Origin: Irineochytrium annulatum
Taxonomy: Eukaryota; Chytridiomycota; Chytridiomycetes; Chytridiales; Chytridiaceae
DNA length: 64,000 bases
NCBI GenBank assembly: GCA_027600665.1
Contig: JADGJL010000003.1
Coordinates: 124,001 to 188,000, forward strand
Direction: 5' to 3'
Part shown: positions 52,907 through 62,288 of the stretch, in pieces
Layout: each line of letters starts with the position of its first letter
Position numbering within the stretch: position 1 is the first letter of the stretch
The notes under the pieces: model-generated
Database searches by the model: none
Seen by the model: the letters and a program-made list of their open reading frames with translations, nothing else
Told to the model about the DNA's origin: nothing
Position numbers and translations under genes: made by a program

Positions 52907-54400
52907 ATGAGTTACGTAATTGGTGTCGATCTGGGAACCAGTGCGGTTAAAACCGTGTTGGTCAATCGTGAAGGAAAAGTGGCATTTGAAGCATCGGAGG
53001 CATACCCGTTGTACCAGCCCAAGGCTGGATACAGTGAACAAAATCCCGAAGATTGGGTAGAGCAGACGATTGTTTCCCTGCGCAAATTGCTCGAAGTATC
53101 TGGCGTGCAGCCTTCGGAAATTGAAGGTTTGAGCTTCTCCGGACAGATGCATGGACTGGTTTTGGTGGATGCCGAAGGTAAACCACTGCGGAATGCAATC
53201 TTGTGGAATGATACACGCACAACGGCTCAGTGCCGCCGGATTGAAAAAGTGCTGGATGGCAAGCTGTTAAGCATTGCCCGGAACCGCGCCCTTGAAGGTT
53301 TTACCTTGCCAAAAATTCTGTGGGTTCAGGAGAACGAGCCTGAATTGTTACAGCAAGCATCCTTATTCCTGTTACCCAAAGACTATGTGCGTTATCGCCT
53401 GACAGGGGATTATGCCATGGATTATTCCGATGCAGCAGGTACCTTGCTGCTGGACGTTGCGGGCAAGCAGTGGAGCAATGAGATTGCAGAAGCATTCAAG
53501 CTGCCGATCTCCCTATGTCCACGTCTAGTGGAATCGTTTGAGGAAGTGGGTACCCTGTTGCCGGAGATTGCGGATCAAACAGGTCTGGCAGCTGCGACGA
53601 AAGTATACGCAGGTGGCGCGGACAATGCATGCGGTGCCATTGGCGCAGGCATTCTGAGTGAAGGACAGACGATGTGCAGCATCGGAACGTCCGGGGTGGT
53701 GCTTTCCTACGAAGAGCGTAAAGATCTCGATTTCGAAGGCAAAGTACACTTTTTCAATCATGGGGAGAAAGATGCCTTCTATATTATGGGGGTAACACTT
53801 GCCGCAGGATATAGCTTGTCCTGGTTCAAGGATACGTTTGCAGCGGACAAATCCTTTGATGTGCTCTTACAGGGCATTGATCAGATTCCGGCCGGCAGCA
53901 ACGGATTATTGTTCACACCTTATATCGTTGGGGAGCGTACACCTCATCCAGATGCGAATATCCGGGGCAGCTTCATCGGTATGGATGCCGGGCACAAGCT
54001 GGAGCACTTTGGACGTGCGGTAATGGAGGGCATCACCTTCTCGCTGCGTGAATCCATTGATATTTTGCGCGGCGCAGGTAAAACCGTTAATGAAGTCATC
54101 TCCATTGGGGGTGGTGCCAAAAATGAAGCCTGGTTGCAAATGCAGGCAGATGTCTTCAACGCCACAATTGTGAAGTTGGAGAGCGAACAGGGTCCGGCTA
54201 TGGGGGCAGCAATGCTGGCTGCCTATGGATGTGGCTGGTTCCCTTCTTTGCAAGAATGTGCAACGGCGTTTATTCGTCCAGCGAAGTCCTATGAGCCGAA
54301 CCCGGAAACGGTTGCTGTCTATGATGGATTGTTCGCACTGTACCAGGAAGTCTATGGACAGACACGTAGTCTCAATGATCGTTTGGCTGAATACCGTTAA
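52907..54400 (+). CDS. xylB: Xylulokinase
   Basis: 497 residues, FGGY kinase family. Phosphate-binding GVDLGTSAVKTVLV at the N-terminus, substrate region SGQMHGLVL and NAILWNDTRT, catalytic Asp in GGADNACGAIGAG, and the FGGY-2 signature region GGGAKNEAWLQMQADVF. Phosphorylates D-xylulose for the pentose phosphate pathway. RBS GAGAGGAG. Separated from xylA by a terminator and a structured repeat, so it needs read-through or its own promoter. Confidence 0.95.
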   Translation: MSYVIGVDLGTSAVKTVLVNREGKVAFEASEAYPLYQPKAGYSEQNPEDWVEQTIVSLRKLLEVSGVQPSEIEGLSFSGQMHGLVLVDAEGKPLRNAILWNDTRTTAQCRRIEKVLDGKLLSIARNRALEGFTLPKILWVQENEPELLQQASLFLLPKDYVRYRLTGDYAMDYSDAAGTLLLDVAGKQWSNEIAEAFKLPISLCPRLVESFEEVGTLLPEIADQTGLAAATKVYAGGADNACGAIGAGILSEGQTMCSIGTSGVVLSYEERKDLDFEGKVHFFNHGEKDAFYIMGVTLAAGYSLSWFKDTFAADKSFDVLLQGIDQIPAGSNGLLFTPYIVGERTPHPDANIRGSFIGMDAGHKLEHFGRAVMEGITFSLRESIDILRGAGKTVNEVISIGGGAKNEAWLQMQADVFNATIVKLESEQGPAMGAAMLAAYGCGWFPSLQECATAFIRPAKSYEPNPETVAVYDGLFALYQEVYGQTRSLNDRLAEYR

Positions 54401-54435
54401 TTCATCACATGAAACATGTATATCATACATGCAGA

Positions 54436-54465
54436 AGCATCCGCACAGGCGGGTGCTTTTTTTTG
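54436..54465 (+). terminator. Terminator after xylB
   Basis: AGCATCCGC and GCGGGTGCT with an ACAG loop and T8. Bases 54466-54618 hold no gene I can support. Confidence 0.92.
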
Positions 54466-54618
54466 TCGTTCAACAAGATTAACCCCGTGAAAGGTTTCCT
54501 TGTCCTGCATATCCGCATTCCGGCTCTGCATAGATTGAGAATAGAGGATTGTGATCTGTCCAGACATCGGGTGTCCGGCGATTTTAATAGGAAGAAGCTT
54601 GAGCATGGGGGTGAAGCT

Positions 54619-55335
54619 TTGGATGAACATGAGGTACATGGAAGACCACATATTACCTTGTCGATGATCGTTCGTAATGAGGAGAATCGTTATCTCAAGC
54701 AGGCTTTGGAGACACATCGTGCCTGGATTGATCGTGCAGTAATCATTGATGATGGAAGCACGGATGGAACGGTGGCGATGTGCCGGGAACTTCTGGACGG
54801 TATTCCACTTGTATTGGTGGAGAACGCTTCTTCACGTTTTGCAGACGAAGTAAGCTTGAGGAAACAACAATGGGAAGAAACAGTGGCGACCGATCCGGAA
54901 TGGATTTTGAATCTGGATGCGGATGAGATTCTAACCAGTGATTTTGGGGCTGTACGCGATCTGCTGCTTCGTGGCAACGAGGATGCGATTTATTTCAGAT
55001 TGTTTGATATGTGGAGTGATACGCATTACCGGGAAGATGAGTTCTGGCAAGCCCATGCCTACTATCGGCCGTTCCTGATTCGTTATCATCCGGGGATGAG
55101 CTATGAATGGAAGGAAACACCCCAGCATTGTGGGCGTTTTCCGTTAACGATCCAGCATTGGAGTTATGGATGTCATGCTCCCCGGGTGAAGCATTATGGA
55201 TGGGCGCGGGAAGAAGACCGCATCCGCAAATATGAGCGCTATCAAGCATTGGACCCTGAAGCAAGATACGGTTGGAAGGAACAGTACGAATCGATATTGG
55301 ATCAAGAGCCACGACTGTTGGCATGGGTCGAATAA
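54619..55335 (+). CDS. Family 2 glycosyltransferase
   Basis: 238 residues with a TTG start after GGGGGTG; the frame is open back to 54409 but that would run through the xylB terminator. GT-A fold: LSMIVRNEENRYLKQAL, DDGSTDGTVAMCREL and the metal/nucleotide motif in ILNLDADEIL. No membrane helix. Resembles the SunS-like cytosolic glycosyltransferases. It ends 11 bases before a larger glycosyltransferase gene of related type, so the two form an operon. Acceptor unknown. Confidence 0.87.
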   Translation: MDEHEVHGRPHITLSMIVRNEENRYLKQALETHRAWIDRAVIIDDGSTDGTVAMCRELLDGIPLVLVENASSRFADEVSLRKQQWEETVATDPEWILNLDADEILTSDFGAVRDLLLRGNEDAIYFRLFDMWSDTHYREDEFWQAHAYYRPFLIRYHPGMSYEWKETPQHCGRFPLTIQHWSYGCHAPRVKHYGWAREEDRIRKYERYQALDPEARYGWKEQYESILDQEPRLLAWVE

Positions 55336-55346
55336 GGAGAGGGGGA

Positions 55347-57509
55347 GTGAGCACGTTGAGCAAGAAAGACCCGTTACACCAATCGCAATCGCAAGAGGAA
55401 TCCCAACCTCCAATAGAGCCGAATTCCCAAATAATTGGGGAACAGAAAGAGAAGCAACATGAAAACCAACATGAAAGCCATGTAGAGAGCCAAGTAAAGA
55501 GCCAGAGTAATCATCGACCGTCCAGGCGTTCTGTTATATCGAAGGAAACCCGCCAACCGGAAAATCTTGAAACGCTTGTCCAGGAAAGAATACTGATCGC
55601 CAGCCCGGTTCGTCAGACAACTCCGGTGCTGCGTGAATTTTTGGATTCTCTGCATGCACTGGAACGAACAACAGTGAAGACGGATTATCTGTTTGTTGAC
55701 GATAACGAGGAAGAAGCTGCGTCGAATATATTACGTGAATTTGTGCTCCAGCATGAAGGGACGGTTATTCAGGCAGATGAACATAGCAGTGATAGTCCTG
55801 ACAACAAAGGGTTGTACACCAAGGATGAGGGAGGCCACTATTGGCAGGATGAACAGATTTGGCGTGTAGCTGGTCTAAAAAACCGCATTTTGAATTATAC
55901 ACGCGACAACGAGTACGATGCTGTTTTCTTGATAGACTCTGATCTGGTGCTGCATCCGCGGACATTGGAACAACTCGTATCGAGCGGCAAAGACATCGTG
56001 TCCAATATCTTTTGGACCCGGTGGCAGCCGGGGGCCAGGGAAATGCCTCAGGTATGGCTGCAAGATGAGTATGCTTTGTATCGTCGAGGCGGCAAATCTT
56101 CAGCCGGAAATGAAGCGGAAGACGAGGGCGCGCAAACGACTGCTTTTCTGAATCAACTGCGGATACCAGGTTGTTACGAAGTTGGAGGGTTGGGGGCATG
56201 TACGCTCATTCGCAAAAATGTTCTGGCCGCCGGGGTTTCCTATGACCAGATTCCGAATGTATCCTTCTGGGGCGAAGATCGTCATTTCTGTATCCGTGCG
56301 CAGGCACTTGGTTTTCGCCTTTTCGTTGATACTCATCTCCCTGCGTACCACATCTACCGTTTGTCCGAACTGCCGGGGGTAGCTGCCTTTAACCGCAGAG
56401 CCAGACGTGGGGAAGAGACGATCAGCATTACACTCTGTATGATTGTGAAAAATGAAGAAGCATCCCTCGCCAGATGTCTGGACTCGGTCAACGGCATTAC
56501 CGATGAGATTGTGATCGTTGATACCGGTTCAACGGATCGTACCCGTCAGATCGCTTCCAGATATACGGATCGTATCGTTGATTTTGAATGGGTGGATGAC
56601 TTTGCAGCAGCACGCAACTTTGCCTTCGATCAGGCGAAGAGCGAATATATTCTGTGGCTGGATGCCGACGATGTATTTGAAGCGGAAGATCGGGCGAAGC
56701 TTATTGCCTTGAAACGTTCGCTGGACCCGGCTGTTGATAGTGTCACAATGGATTACAATCTGTCATTTACGGCAGAAGGCAAAGTATCCTACAGTCTGCG
56801 CCGGAATCGCCTGGTGCGTCGGGATCGGCAATTTCGCTGGATTGGCGCGGTGCATGAATATCTGGCTGTAGCAGGCAATCTGCTGCATAGTGACATAGCG
56901 GTTACCCACAAGAAAGATAAGGAGTATACCGATCGGAATCTGCGGATCTATCGCAAGAGGGAACAGACCGGAGAGGAATTCTCACCGCGTGACTTATACT
57001 ATTTTGGCAATGAACTGAAGGACCATGGACAGCATGAGGATGCGGTGAAGTACTATGAAAAGTTTCTGGACACCGGGCTGGGTTGGGTGGAAGACCAGAT
57101 TGCGGCTTGCCAGAAAATTGCAGATTGTGAAGCTGCACTTAAACGATCAGAACAGGAAGTAACAGCGTTGTTCCGATCATTCGCCTATGATCTGCCAAGA
57201 GCCGAGATTTGCTGTCGATTGGGTGGTTATTTTGCCGACCGTGAAGATTATCGCAAAGCCCTGTTCTGGTATGAACAAGCGACTCGTGCAGTACGTCCTG
57301 ATGATCCTATGGTGGTGCTAAATGAAGCAGCCTGGACCTGGATGCCGCATCTGCAACTATGTGTCTGTTATGACCGGATGGGTAACCGTGCCAAGGCCCG
57401 GGAACATAATGATATTGCACTCGCCTATCATCCAACACATCCGAGCATGTTATATAATGATCGTTACTTTAAAGATCTGGAGAAGGATAACGTATTGGAA
57501 AAGGCTTAG
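55347..57509 (+). CDS. Two-domain glycosyltransferase with TPR-like tail
   Basis: 720 residues. GTG start at 55347 with AAGGAG seven bases upstream; TTG at 55356 is the alternative. Residues 1-70 are Gln/Glu/Ser-rich and low in complexity. Residues about 75-345 form a first GT-like domain (ILIASPVRQTTPVLREFL, FLIDSDLVLHP, GEDRHFCIRAQALGF). Residues about 358-560 form a second, SunS/GT2-like domain (LCMIVKNEEASLARCLDSV, DTGSTDRTRQIA, LWLDADDVFE). The rest is helical and TPR-like. Cytosolic. Probably modifies a protein or surface glycan together with the preceding enzyme; target not known. Confidence 0.85.
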   Translation: MSTLSKKDPLHQSQSQEESQPPIEPNSQIIGEQKEKQHENQHESHVESQVKSQSNHRPSRRSVISKETRQPENLETLVQERILIASPVRQTTPVLREFLDSLHALERTTVKTDYLFVDDNEEEAASNILREFVLQHEGTVIQADEHSSDSPDNKGLYTKDEGGHYWQDEQIWRVAGLKNRILNYTRDNEYDAVFLIDSDLVLHPRTLEQLVSSGKDIVSNIFWTRWQPGAREMPQVWLQDEYALYRRGGKSSAGNEAEDEGAQTTAFLNQLRIPGCYEVGGLGACTLIRKNVLAAGVSYDQIPNVSFWGEDRHFCIRAQALGFRLFVDTHLPAYHIYRLSELPGVAAFNRRARRGEETISITLCMIVKNEEASLARCLDSVNGITDEIVIVDTGSTDRTRQIASRYTDRIVDFEWVDDFAAARNFAFDQAKSEYILWLDADDVFEAEDRAKLIALKRSLDPAVDSVTMDYNLSFTAEGKVSYSLRRNRLVRRDRQFRWIGAVHEYLAVAGNLLHSDIAVTHKKDKEYTDRNLRIYRKREQTGEEFSPRDLYYFGNELKDHGQHEDAVKYYEKFLDTGLGWVEDQIAACQKIADCEAALKRSEQEVTALFRSFAYDLPRAEICCRLGGYFADREDYRKALFWYEQATRAVRPDDPMVVLNEAAWTWMPHLQLCVCYDRMGNRAKAREHNDIALAYHPTHPSMLYNDRYFKDLEKDNVLEKA

Positions 57510-57528
57510 CATGAAGGTCTCAATGATG

Positions 57529-57583
57529 CCTCTTTCGTGGAATTGAATGGGTGAATCATCCCCATGTCCATGGAGAGGTTTTT
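57529..57583 (+). terminator. Possible terminator after the glycosyltransferase genes
   Basis: CCTCT...TGGA pairs with TCCA...AGAGG around a large loop, followed by T7. A short frame at 57547-57738 crosses it and looks spurious. Confidence 0.6.
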
Positions 57584-57758
57584 TTACGTTGCAATGCAAT
57601 GACTTCTTAGTACTGATCAAAAGACGGATTCAGTTTGGAAATGGATTAATGTATTTCATCCAAGGGAGGATATGCTTTACAATAATGAATAACGGAAAAG
57701 CAGTGAACATGATTACCTGTCTTCGGCTGCCGAATTGATGAAATAAGGGGAACTGGAT

Positions 57759-58385
57759 ATGAATCTGACGGAAGTACTATTGGAGTCGAGGCTGGTCGCG
57801 ATTGTGCGCGGTATTAGCCGTGAAGCGGCAGTAACAGCTGGACAAGGCATGACGAGTGGTGGAATTCGACTGATGGAAGTCACGCTGAACACACCTGGAG
57901 CACATGATATTATTGCAGACTGGCGTGAGCGGCATGAAGGAAAGGCTTATGTCGGAGCTGGTACGGTACTGAATGTGCAGATGGCGAAGGAAGCGGTCGC
58001 TGCAGGAGCACAGTTTCTGGTGTCCCCCAATGTCGATCTGTCTGTCATTGAATATGCTGTAGAACATGGTGTCGAGATCTGGCCTGGAGCCATGACACCA
58101 ACGGAGATTGTCGCAGCCCATGAGGCAGGAGCACGTGTTGTGAAGCTGTTTCCGATGGCGAGCCTGGGCATACCGTATCTGCGGGAGATTAAAGCTCCGC
58201 TGAACCATATCCCGCTGTTGGCAACAGGCGGCGCTACACTGGAGAATATTGCTGGCTATTATGCAGCAGGTGCTGCTGCCGTAGGTCTGGGAAGTGCACT
58301 TTTACCACGTGAAGCCCTTGTAGCAGGAGATCATGAGCAGATTGCAGCATGTGCACGGAGATTTGTGGAAGCAGCTGAAGTTTAG
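57759..58385 (+). CDS. eda: 2-keto-3-deoxy-6-phosphogluconate aldolase
   Basis: 208 residues, class I aldolase. Schiff-base lysine in VVKLFPMASLG, catalytic glutamate in LMEVTLNTPGA, and GAGTVLN and SPNVDL segments. Splits KDPG into pyruvate and glyceraldehyde 3-phosphate, the end of the hexuronate route served by kduI and kduD at 38-41 kb. No KDG kinase gene is in the window. RBS AAGGGGA. Confidence 0.92.
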   Translation: MNLTEVLLESRLVAIVRGISREAAVTAGQGMTSGGIRLMEVTLNTPGAHDIIADWRERHEGKAYVGAGTVLNVQMAKEAVAAGAQFLVSPNVDLSVIEYAVEHGVEIWPGAMTPTEIVAAHEAGARVVKLFPMASLGIPYLREIKAPLNHIPLLATGGATLENIAGYYAAGAAAVGLGSALLPREALVAGDHEQIAACARRFVEAAEV

Positions 58386-58551
58386 ACTTCAGCGAAAGAT
58401 GAGGGATATGTCCATTTGGGTATATATTAAGGTAGCTTTAGATCAATTGCTGGATTATTCGTTATCATAAGAACCGATGTCGTTTAACGTGCCGTTCATT
58501 CTAGTGTCGTATGATGGATGTATGCCAGAATTCGGAGAGGAGAGATGCCCT

Positions 58552-59478
58552 GTGAAAGCTAAAACAATGATTGGCGGCATGCTGGCCGTTGCTGCAGTAA
58601 CGGCAGGTGGATTATGGAAGGCGGCGGTAAAGAGCCAGACACCCAAGAAGATTCCGATCACACTGACACCTCCAATGCCATTTGAGGATGTGACCTTTGA
58701 CAGTGGGGGAGGTCGGGTGCATGGGTGGTTCATCCCGGCCAGAGCTGATATTCCGAAACCATGGCCGCTCGTGATTATTGCACATGGCTGGGGCTCCAAT
58801 CGCTCTCGTGTTCTACGTTATGCGAGGCCGATCTGGGAAGCAGGATATGCCCTGTTTATGTATGATGTCCGCAGTCATGGGGCCAGTGATCCGGTTCGTG
58901 CTGCATCTGCCTATCTGTTCCGGGATGATCTGCTGGCGGCATTGCAGTATACGTCTGCACGGCCAGAGATTGATTCATCTGCTATCGGAGTGCTTGGACA
59001 TTCACTGGGTGGACTGGGTACGATTCTTGCAGTGACGGAAGGCATTCCGGTATCAGCAGTAATTACGGATTCCATGCCATCGCAATTTGAGGTTATTGTC
59101 AGTTCGGAGCTGAGACGCCGACGTCTGCCTCTGTTTCCCCTGGCCCAGTTAATTCCGAGAATCTGGTTCTGGCGACTGGGTGAATCTCTGAAATCCTATC
59201 GTCAGCGCGATCCGGTGATGATGCTGAATGAACGGCGCAGGGGGATGCAACTCCCGTTGCTCATGGTGCACTCCAAGGGAGATAATTTTATTCCTCCGAG
59301 TGAGCTTGAATATTTTATGTCCAAAGCCGATCCGCCTGTGGAACATCTATGGGTTAATAGCGGAGGTCACAGTTGTTCCGAGGAAGATTCTGCCTTCTGG
59401 GATACTGTTATTCCATTTCTGAAAACCCATGTTCATGGTCAGGCGAAGTTGAATGATTCGTCTATAGCGAGTAGTTAA
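58552..59478 (+). CDS. Membrane-anchored alpha/beta hydrolase
   Basis: 308 residues, GTG start with AGGAG eight bases upstream. One N-terminal hydrophobic helix (TMIGGMLAVAAVTAGGLW) acts as anchor or uncleaved signal. Oxyanion HGWGSN, nucleophile elbow GHSLGG, Asp in HSKGDNFIPP and His in SGGHSCSEED. Similar in layout to YqkD/FrsA-like hydrolases; substrate unknown. Confidence 0.87.
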   Translation: MKAKTMIGGMLAVAAVTAGGLWKAAVKSQTPKKIPITLTPPMPFEDVTFDSGGGRVHGWFIPARADIPKPWPLVIIAHGWGSNRSRVLRYARPIWEAGYALFMYDVRSHGASDPVRAASAYLFRDDLLAALQYTSARPEIDSSAIGVLGHSLGGLGTILAVTEGIPVSAVITDSMPSQFEVIVSSELRRRRLPLFPLAQLIPRIWFWRLGESLKSYRQRDPVMMLNERRRGMQLPLLMVHSKGDNFIPPSELEYFMSKADPPVEHLWVNSGGHSCSEEDSAFWDTVIPFLKTHVHGQAKLNDSSIASS

Positions 59479-59518
59479 CAGGATAGAACAGCCTACATAA
59501 GCGTGCAGGCTAACAGAG

Positions 59519-59547
59519 AAAACGCCAACGTGGTTGGCGTTTTTTTG
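59519..59547 (+). terminator. Terminator after the hydrolase gene
   Basis: AAACGCCAA and TTGGCGTTT with a CGTGG loop, then T7. Confidence 0.93.
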
Positions 59548-59702
59548 CTGTTATGAGCAATATGCAGAAATTCACAATTGTAAAATTGACGGGAAAAGAC
59601 GATTAAAAAGGAAGCTTATGGTATCATAGAGTAGACTGGCAATATTCATGCGAGGTTATTTGTTATGCTTCTTTGTATGAAATTGAAGGGAGAGGTCCAG
59701 AT

Positions 59703-62090
59703 TTGAGTTTGAATTGGAAGTTCAATGTACGTATCAAAATGTTCGCAACCAAAGCAACAACTGCAGCGATGGCAACACTGCTGCTTGCTTCGCAAACACC
59801 AGGTTTTGCAGGCAGCGCATCAGCCGCGAAAGCAGAGCAGGTGAACGAAGCAACAACGGGGGAAAATGAACAACTAGACGCAACCAGCAATGACGTGCCA
59901 GAGGGAGCGAAAATCTCATCCAGGCAAGCCAGTGAAAATATACTTAGATTATTTCCATTGTTAAAAAAAGCAACGATCTCATCTGCACGATTCGATTCAC
60001 CTAATTCCTATCCACCGCCAGACTACAAGGCATGGGAGATTGGATTCCAGATTACACAAGGCAATCATACATCGGGATTCAGTGGGACTGTACATGCAGG
60101 CACAGGGGAAGTGTTAAGTGTACATCTACCATCGGATATTCTGGATAAACATGTCTCGGGATCGGATGTTAAGCTAACGAAAGCTGAAGCTGAAGAGAAG
60201 GCCGTGGCACTGTTGTATCAAGCGATTCCAGGCTTGAAGGATACGGAGTATGCTCCGCTAGGAGATCTGTATTCTTCCATCGAACAAGAGTCTTTGTTTG
60301 GCAGAACAGAATATCGATATGCTTACCAGTTAAAACATGACGGATTGTTATCTGACGCAGAGACAGTCTACATCAATGTGGATGAAAGTGGTTTGGTGAC
60401 AGGTTACTCACGAGGTACTACATCTGCTAAATATCCTTCATCGAAACCGACAGCTTCGGAAGAGAAGGCCAGACAGCAGTTTGAAGAACAGTTTGATGTA
60501 GAGCTGGCTTATATCTCCAAAGATCGGTCGTCTTCCAAACAGGGTCAGCAGTATTACCTTGGATATACACCGAAGAATATCAGTATTGTTCCGATTGAAG
60601 CCAATACGTTGGAACGGATTAATACATTAACAGGCAAAGCAGTGGACGAGGATTCTTTACAGCAGGATACGAAGTTGCAAGGGGACGTGACGCCTTTTGT
60701 TCCAAGCAATGGTACAAGATTAAATGTACAGCAGGCCGCCAATCGGGTGGTAACGAACTTTGATATTCCCAAAGGTTACAAGCTGGAGCATAGCCAGTTA
60801 AGCAAAGGTTTTTTTGCAAGTCCGAACAATCAGGTATGGAGTCTGAGCTGGAGCGATCGAAGTGCCAATACGTCCTATATGTTCATGCGGGATATTTCAG
60901 CACAGGTGGATGCAGTGACTGGGCAGATCTACAGCTATACGATGATGCAACGCATTGGACCAGAGCAGGAAAAGCAGACTGAAGAGAAAACAGGCAAATT
61001 AATTACCCGAAAGCAGGCTGAGAAACTGGCGATGAACACGGTGATTGCGTTAGTTCCAGATGCAACGGAGCAATTTAGATTGGCTAACGTTATTGAGGTA
61101 GACGATGCTCGTACGTTTATGTTCCAACGCTATCTGAATGGAATTCCGGTGAAAGATGATACAGCACAAGTGCAGGTGTTGAACGATGGAACCGTGAACG
61201 AGTTCTATACACGCATTGCAGCAACGCCTGAACAATTGCCAGCAGATGATAAGCCAGCCATCAGTTATGAAGAGGCCAAGGCGCTCTATCTGGAGGAGTT
61301 CAAGCTGATCCTCGCATATTCCCGTTATGGCGGGTATGGTCTGAATAATGGTCAAGTTATTCCGGTGGGAGTTAACCTTGCTTATATGCCAACCCGTGAT
61401 GAGAATTCCATCTATGGCACTTATGAAGTACTGGATGCTAACACGGGAGAGTGGAAGCTTCAATACGGGGAGACAGGTGCTGCAAGCAAGACAGAACCTA
61501 CGGATATCTCAGGCCATGTGGCCGAAGATGCGCTTCGCAATATGACACAGCATGGCGTGTTGCTAGCGGATGAGCAGGGACGTGTATTCCCAGATCGGGT
61601 GATCACCCGAGGAGACTGGTTTAACTATTTGGCAAGAGCGATTAACCCGAATATGGATCTGTATTATAGTGGGGACGGAGATGACAAGCTATACGCTGAT
61701 GTGACCCCTGACAGCCCTTATTATAAGGCAATCAAGGTGTTAATCGATCAACGCTGGCTTGCCGGAGCGGACCCAGAACAGAATCTGAACCCGCAAGAAG
61801 AGATGACCCGTGAAGAATTGGCGGTGCTGCTTGTACGCATACTGCGCTATGAGAAGCTGGCCGGATTCTACACATTGCCATCGGATCTTCCCAATATCGC
61901 AGATGCCAGTGCCATTTCGAGTAAAGGGGCGGTTTCCCTGAGTTTGAAGCTGGGATTACTTCCTTCGATCGAGGGACGTTTCATGCCTGCACGCAAAGTG
62001 ACGGTAGCTGAAGCTTCACAGGTACTGGAACGACTTGCCAAACTTCAAGGCAAGACCGATACGTTTATGAGTGGCAATCGTCTGTATTAG
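59703..62090 (+). CDS. Exported YcdB/YcdC-PepSY-like repeat protein with S-layer homology region
   Basis: 795 residues, TTG start at 59703 after GGGAGAGG. Signal peptide with cleavage after GSASA (about residue 40). Three to four repeated PepSY/YcdB-like units follow (ISSRQASENILRLFPLLKKA, KLTKAEAEEKAVALLYQ, RKQAEKLAMNTVIAL, ISYEEAKALYLEEF). The last 180 residues contain S-layer homology motifs (YADVTPDSPYYKAIKVLID, MTREELAVLLVRIL), which anchor proteins to pyruvylated wall polymer. PepSY-type domains are linked to protease inhibition or binding; role here unknown. Confidence 0.83.
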   Translation: MSLNWKFNVRIKMFATKATTAAMATLLLASQTPGFAGSASAAKAEQVNEATTGENEQLDATSNDVPEGAKISSRQASENILRLFPLLKKATISSARFDSPNSYPPPDYKAWEIGFQITQGNHTSGFSGTVHAGTGEVLSVHLPSDILDKHVSGSDVKLTKAEAEEKAVALLYQAIPGLKDTEYAPLGDLYSSIEQESLFGRTEYRYAYQLKHDGLLSDAETVYINVDESGLVTGYSRGTTSAKYPSSKPTASEEKARQQFEEQFDVELAYISKDRSSSKQGQQYYLGYTPKNISIVPIEANTLERINTLTGKAVDEDSLQQDTKLQGDVTPFVPSNGTRLNVQQAANRVVTNFDIPKGYKLEHSQLSKGFFASPNNQVWSLSWSDRSANTSYMFMRDISAQVDAVTGQIYSYTMMQRIGPEQEKQTEEKTGKLITRKQAEKLAMNTVIALVPDATEQFRLANVIEVDDARTFMFQRYLNGIPVKDDTAQVQVLNDGTVNEFYTRIAATPEQLPADDKPAISYEEAKALYLEEFKLILAYSRYGGYGLNNGQVIPVGVNLAYMPTRDENSIYGTYEVLDANTGEWKLQYGETGAASKTEPTDISGHVAEDALRNMTQHGVLLADEQGRVFPDRVITRGDWFNYLARAINPNMDLYYSGDGDDKLYADVTPDSPYYKAIKVLIDQRWLAGADPEQNLNPQEEMTREELAVLLVRILRYEKLAGFYTLPSDLPNIADASAISSKGAVSLSLKLGLLPSIEGRFMPARKVTVAEASQVLERLAKLQGKTDTFMSGNRLY

Positions 62091-62172
62091 ACGAGGAATC
62101 ACACATATTACGCCCGTTCGAATCATAGGATGAAGATAACGGGTACTCGTGATTCAACGAATTGAAGATCAA

Positions 62173-62204
62173 AGGGACCTTCCATAGAAGGTCTCTTTTG
62201 ATTT
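62173..62204 (+). terminator. Terminator after the SLH protein gene
   Basis: AGGGACCTTC and GAAGGTCTCT pair (one G-T) over CATA, followed by TTTTG. Confidence 0.75.
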
Positions 62205-62288
62205 GCTTTGACAAAACTAGAATGACGCCAGAGCCTTTTGTGATACAATAAGGCGTGAGAACTTTGCAAAGAAGGGTGGGTTCCTTTC

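Noticed and set aside
54409..54618. N-terminal extension of the smaller glycosyltransferase
   Set aside because: Would include the xylB terminator; the TTG at 54619 has a proper ribosome site.
57547..57738. 63-codon open frame after the glycosyltransferase gene
   Set aside because: It crosses a probable terminator, lacks a ribosome site and has no protein-like features.
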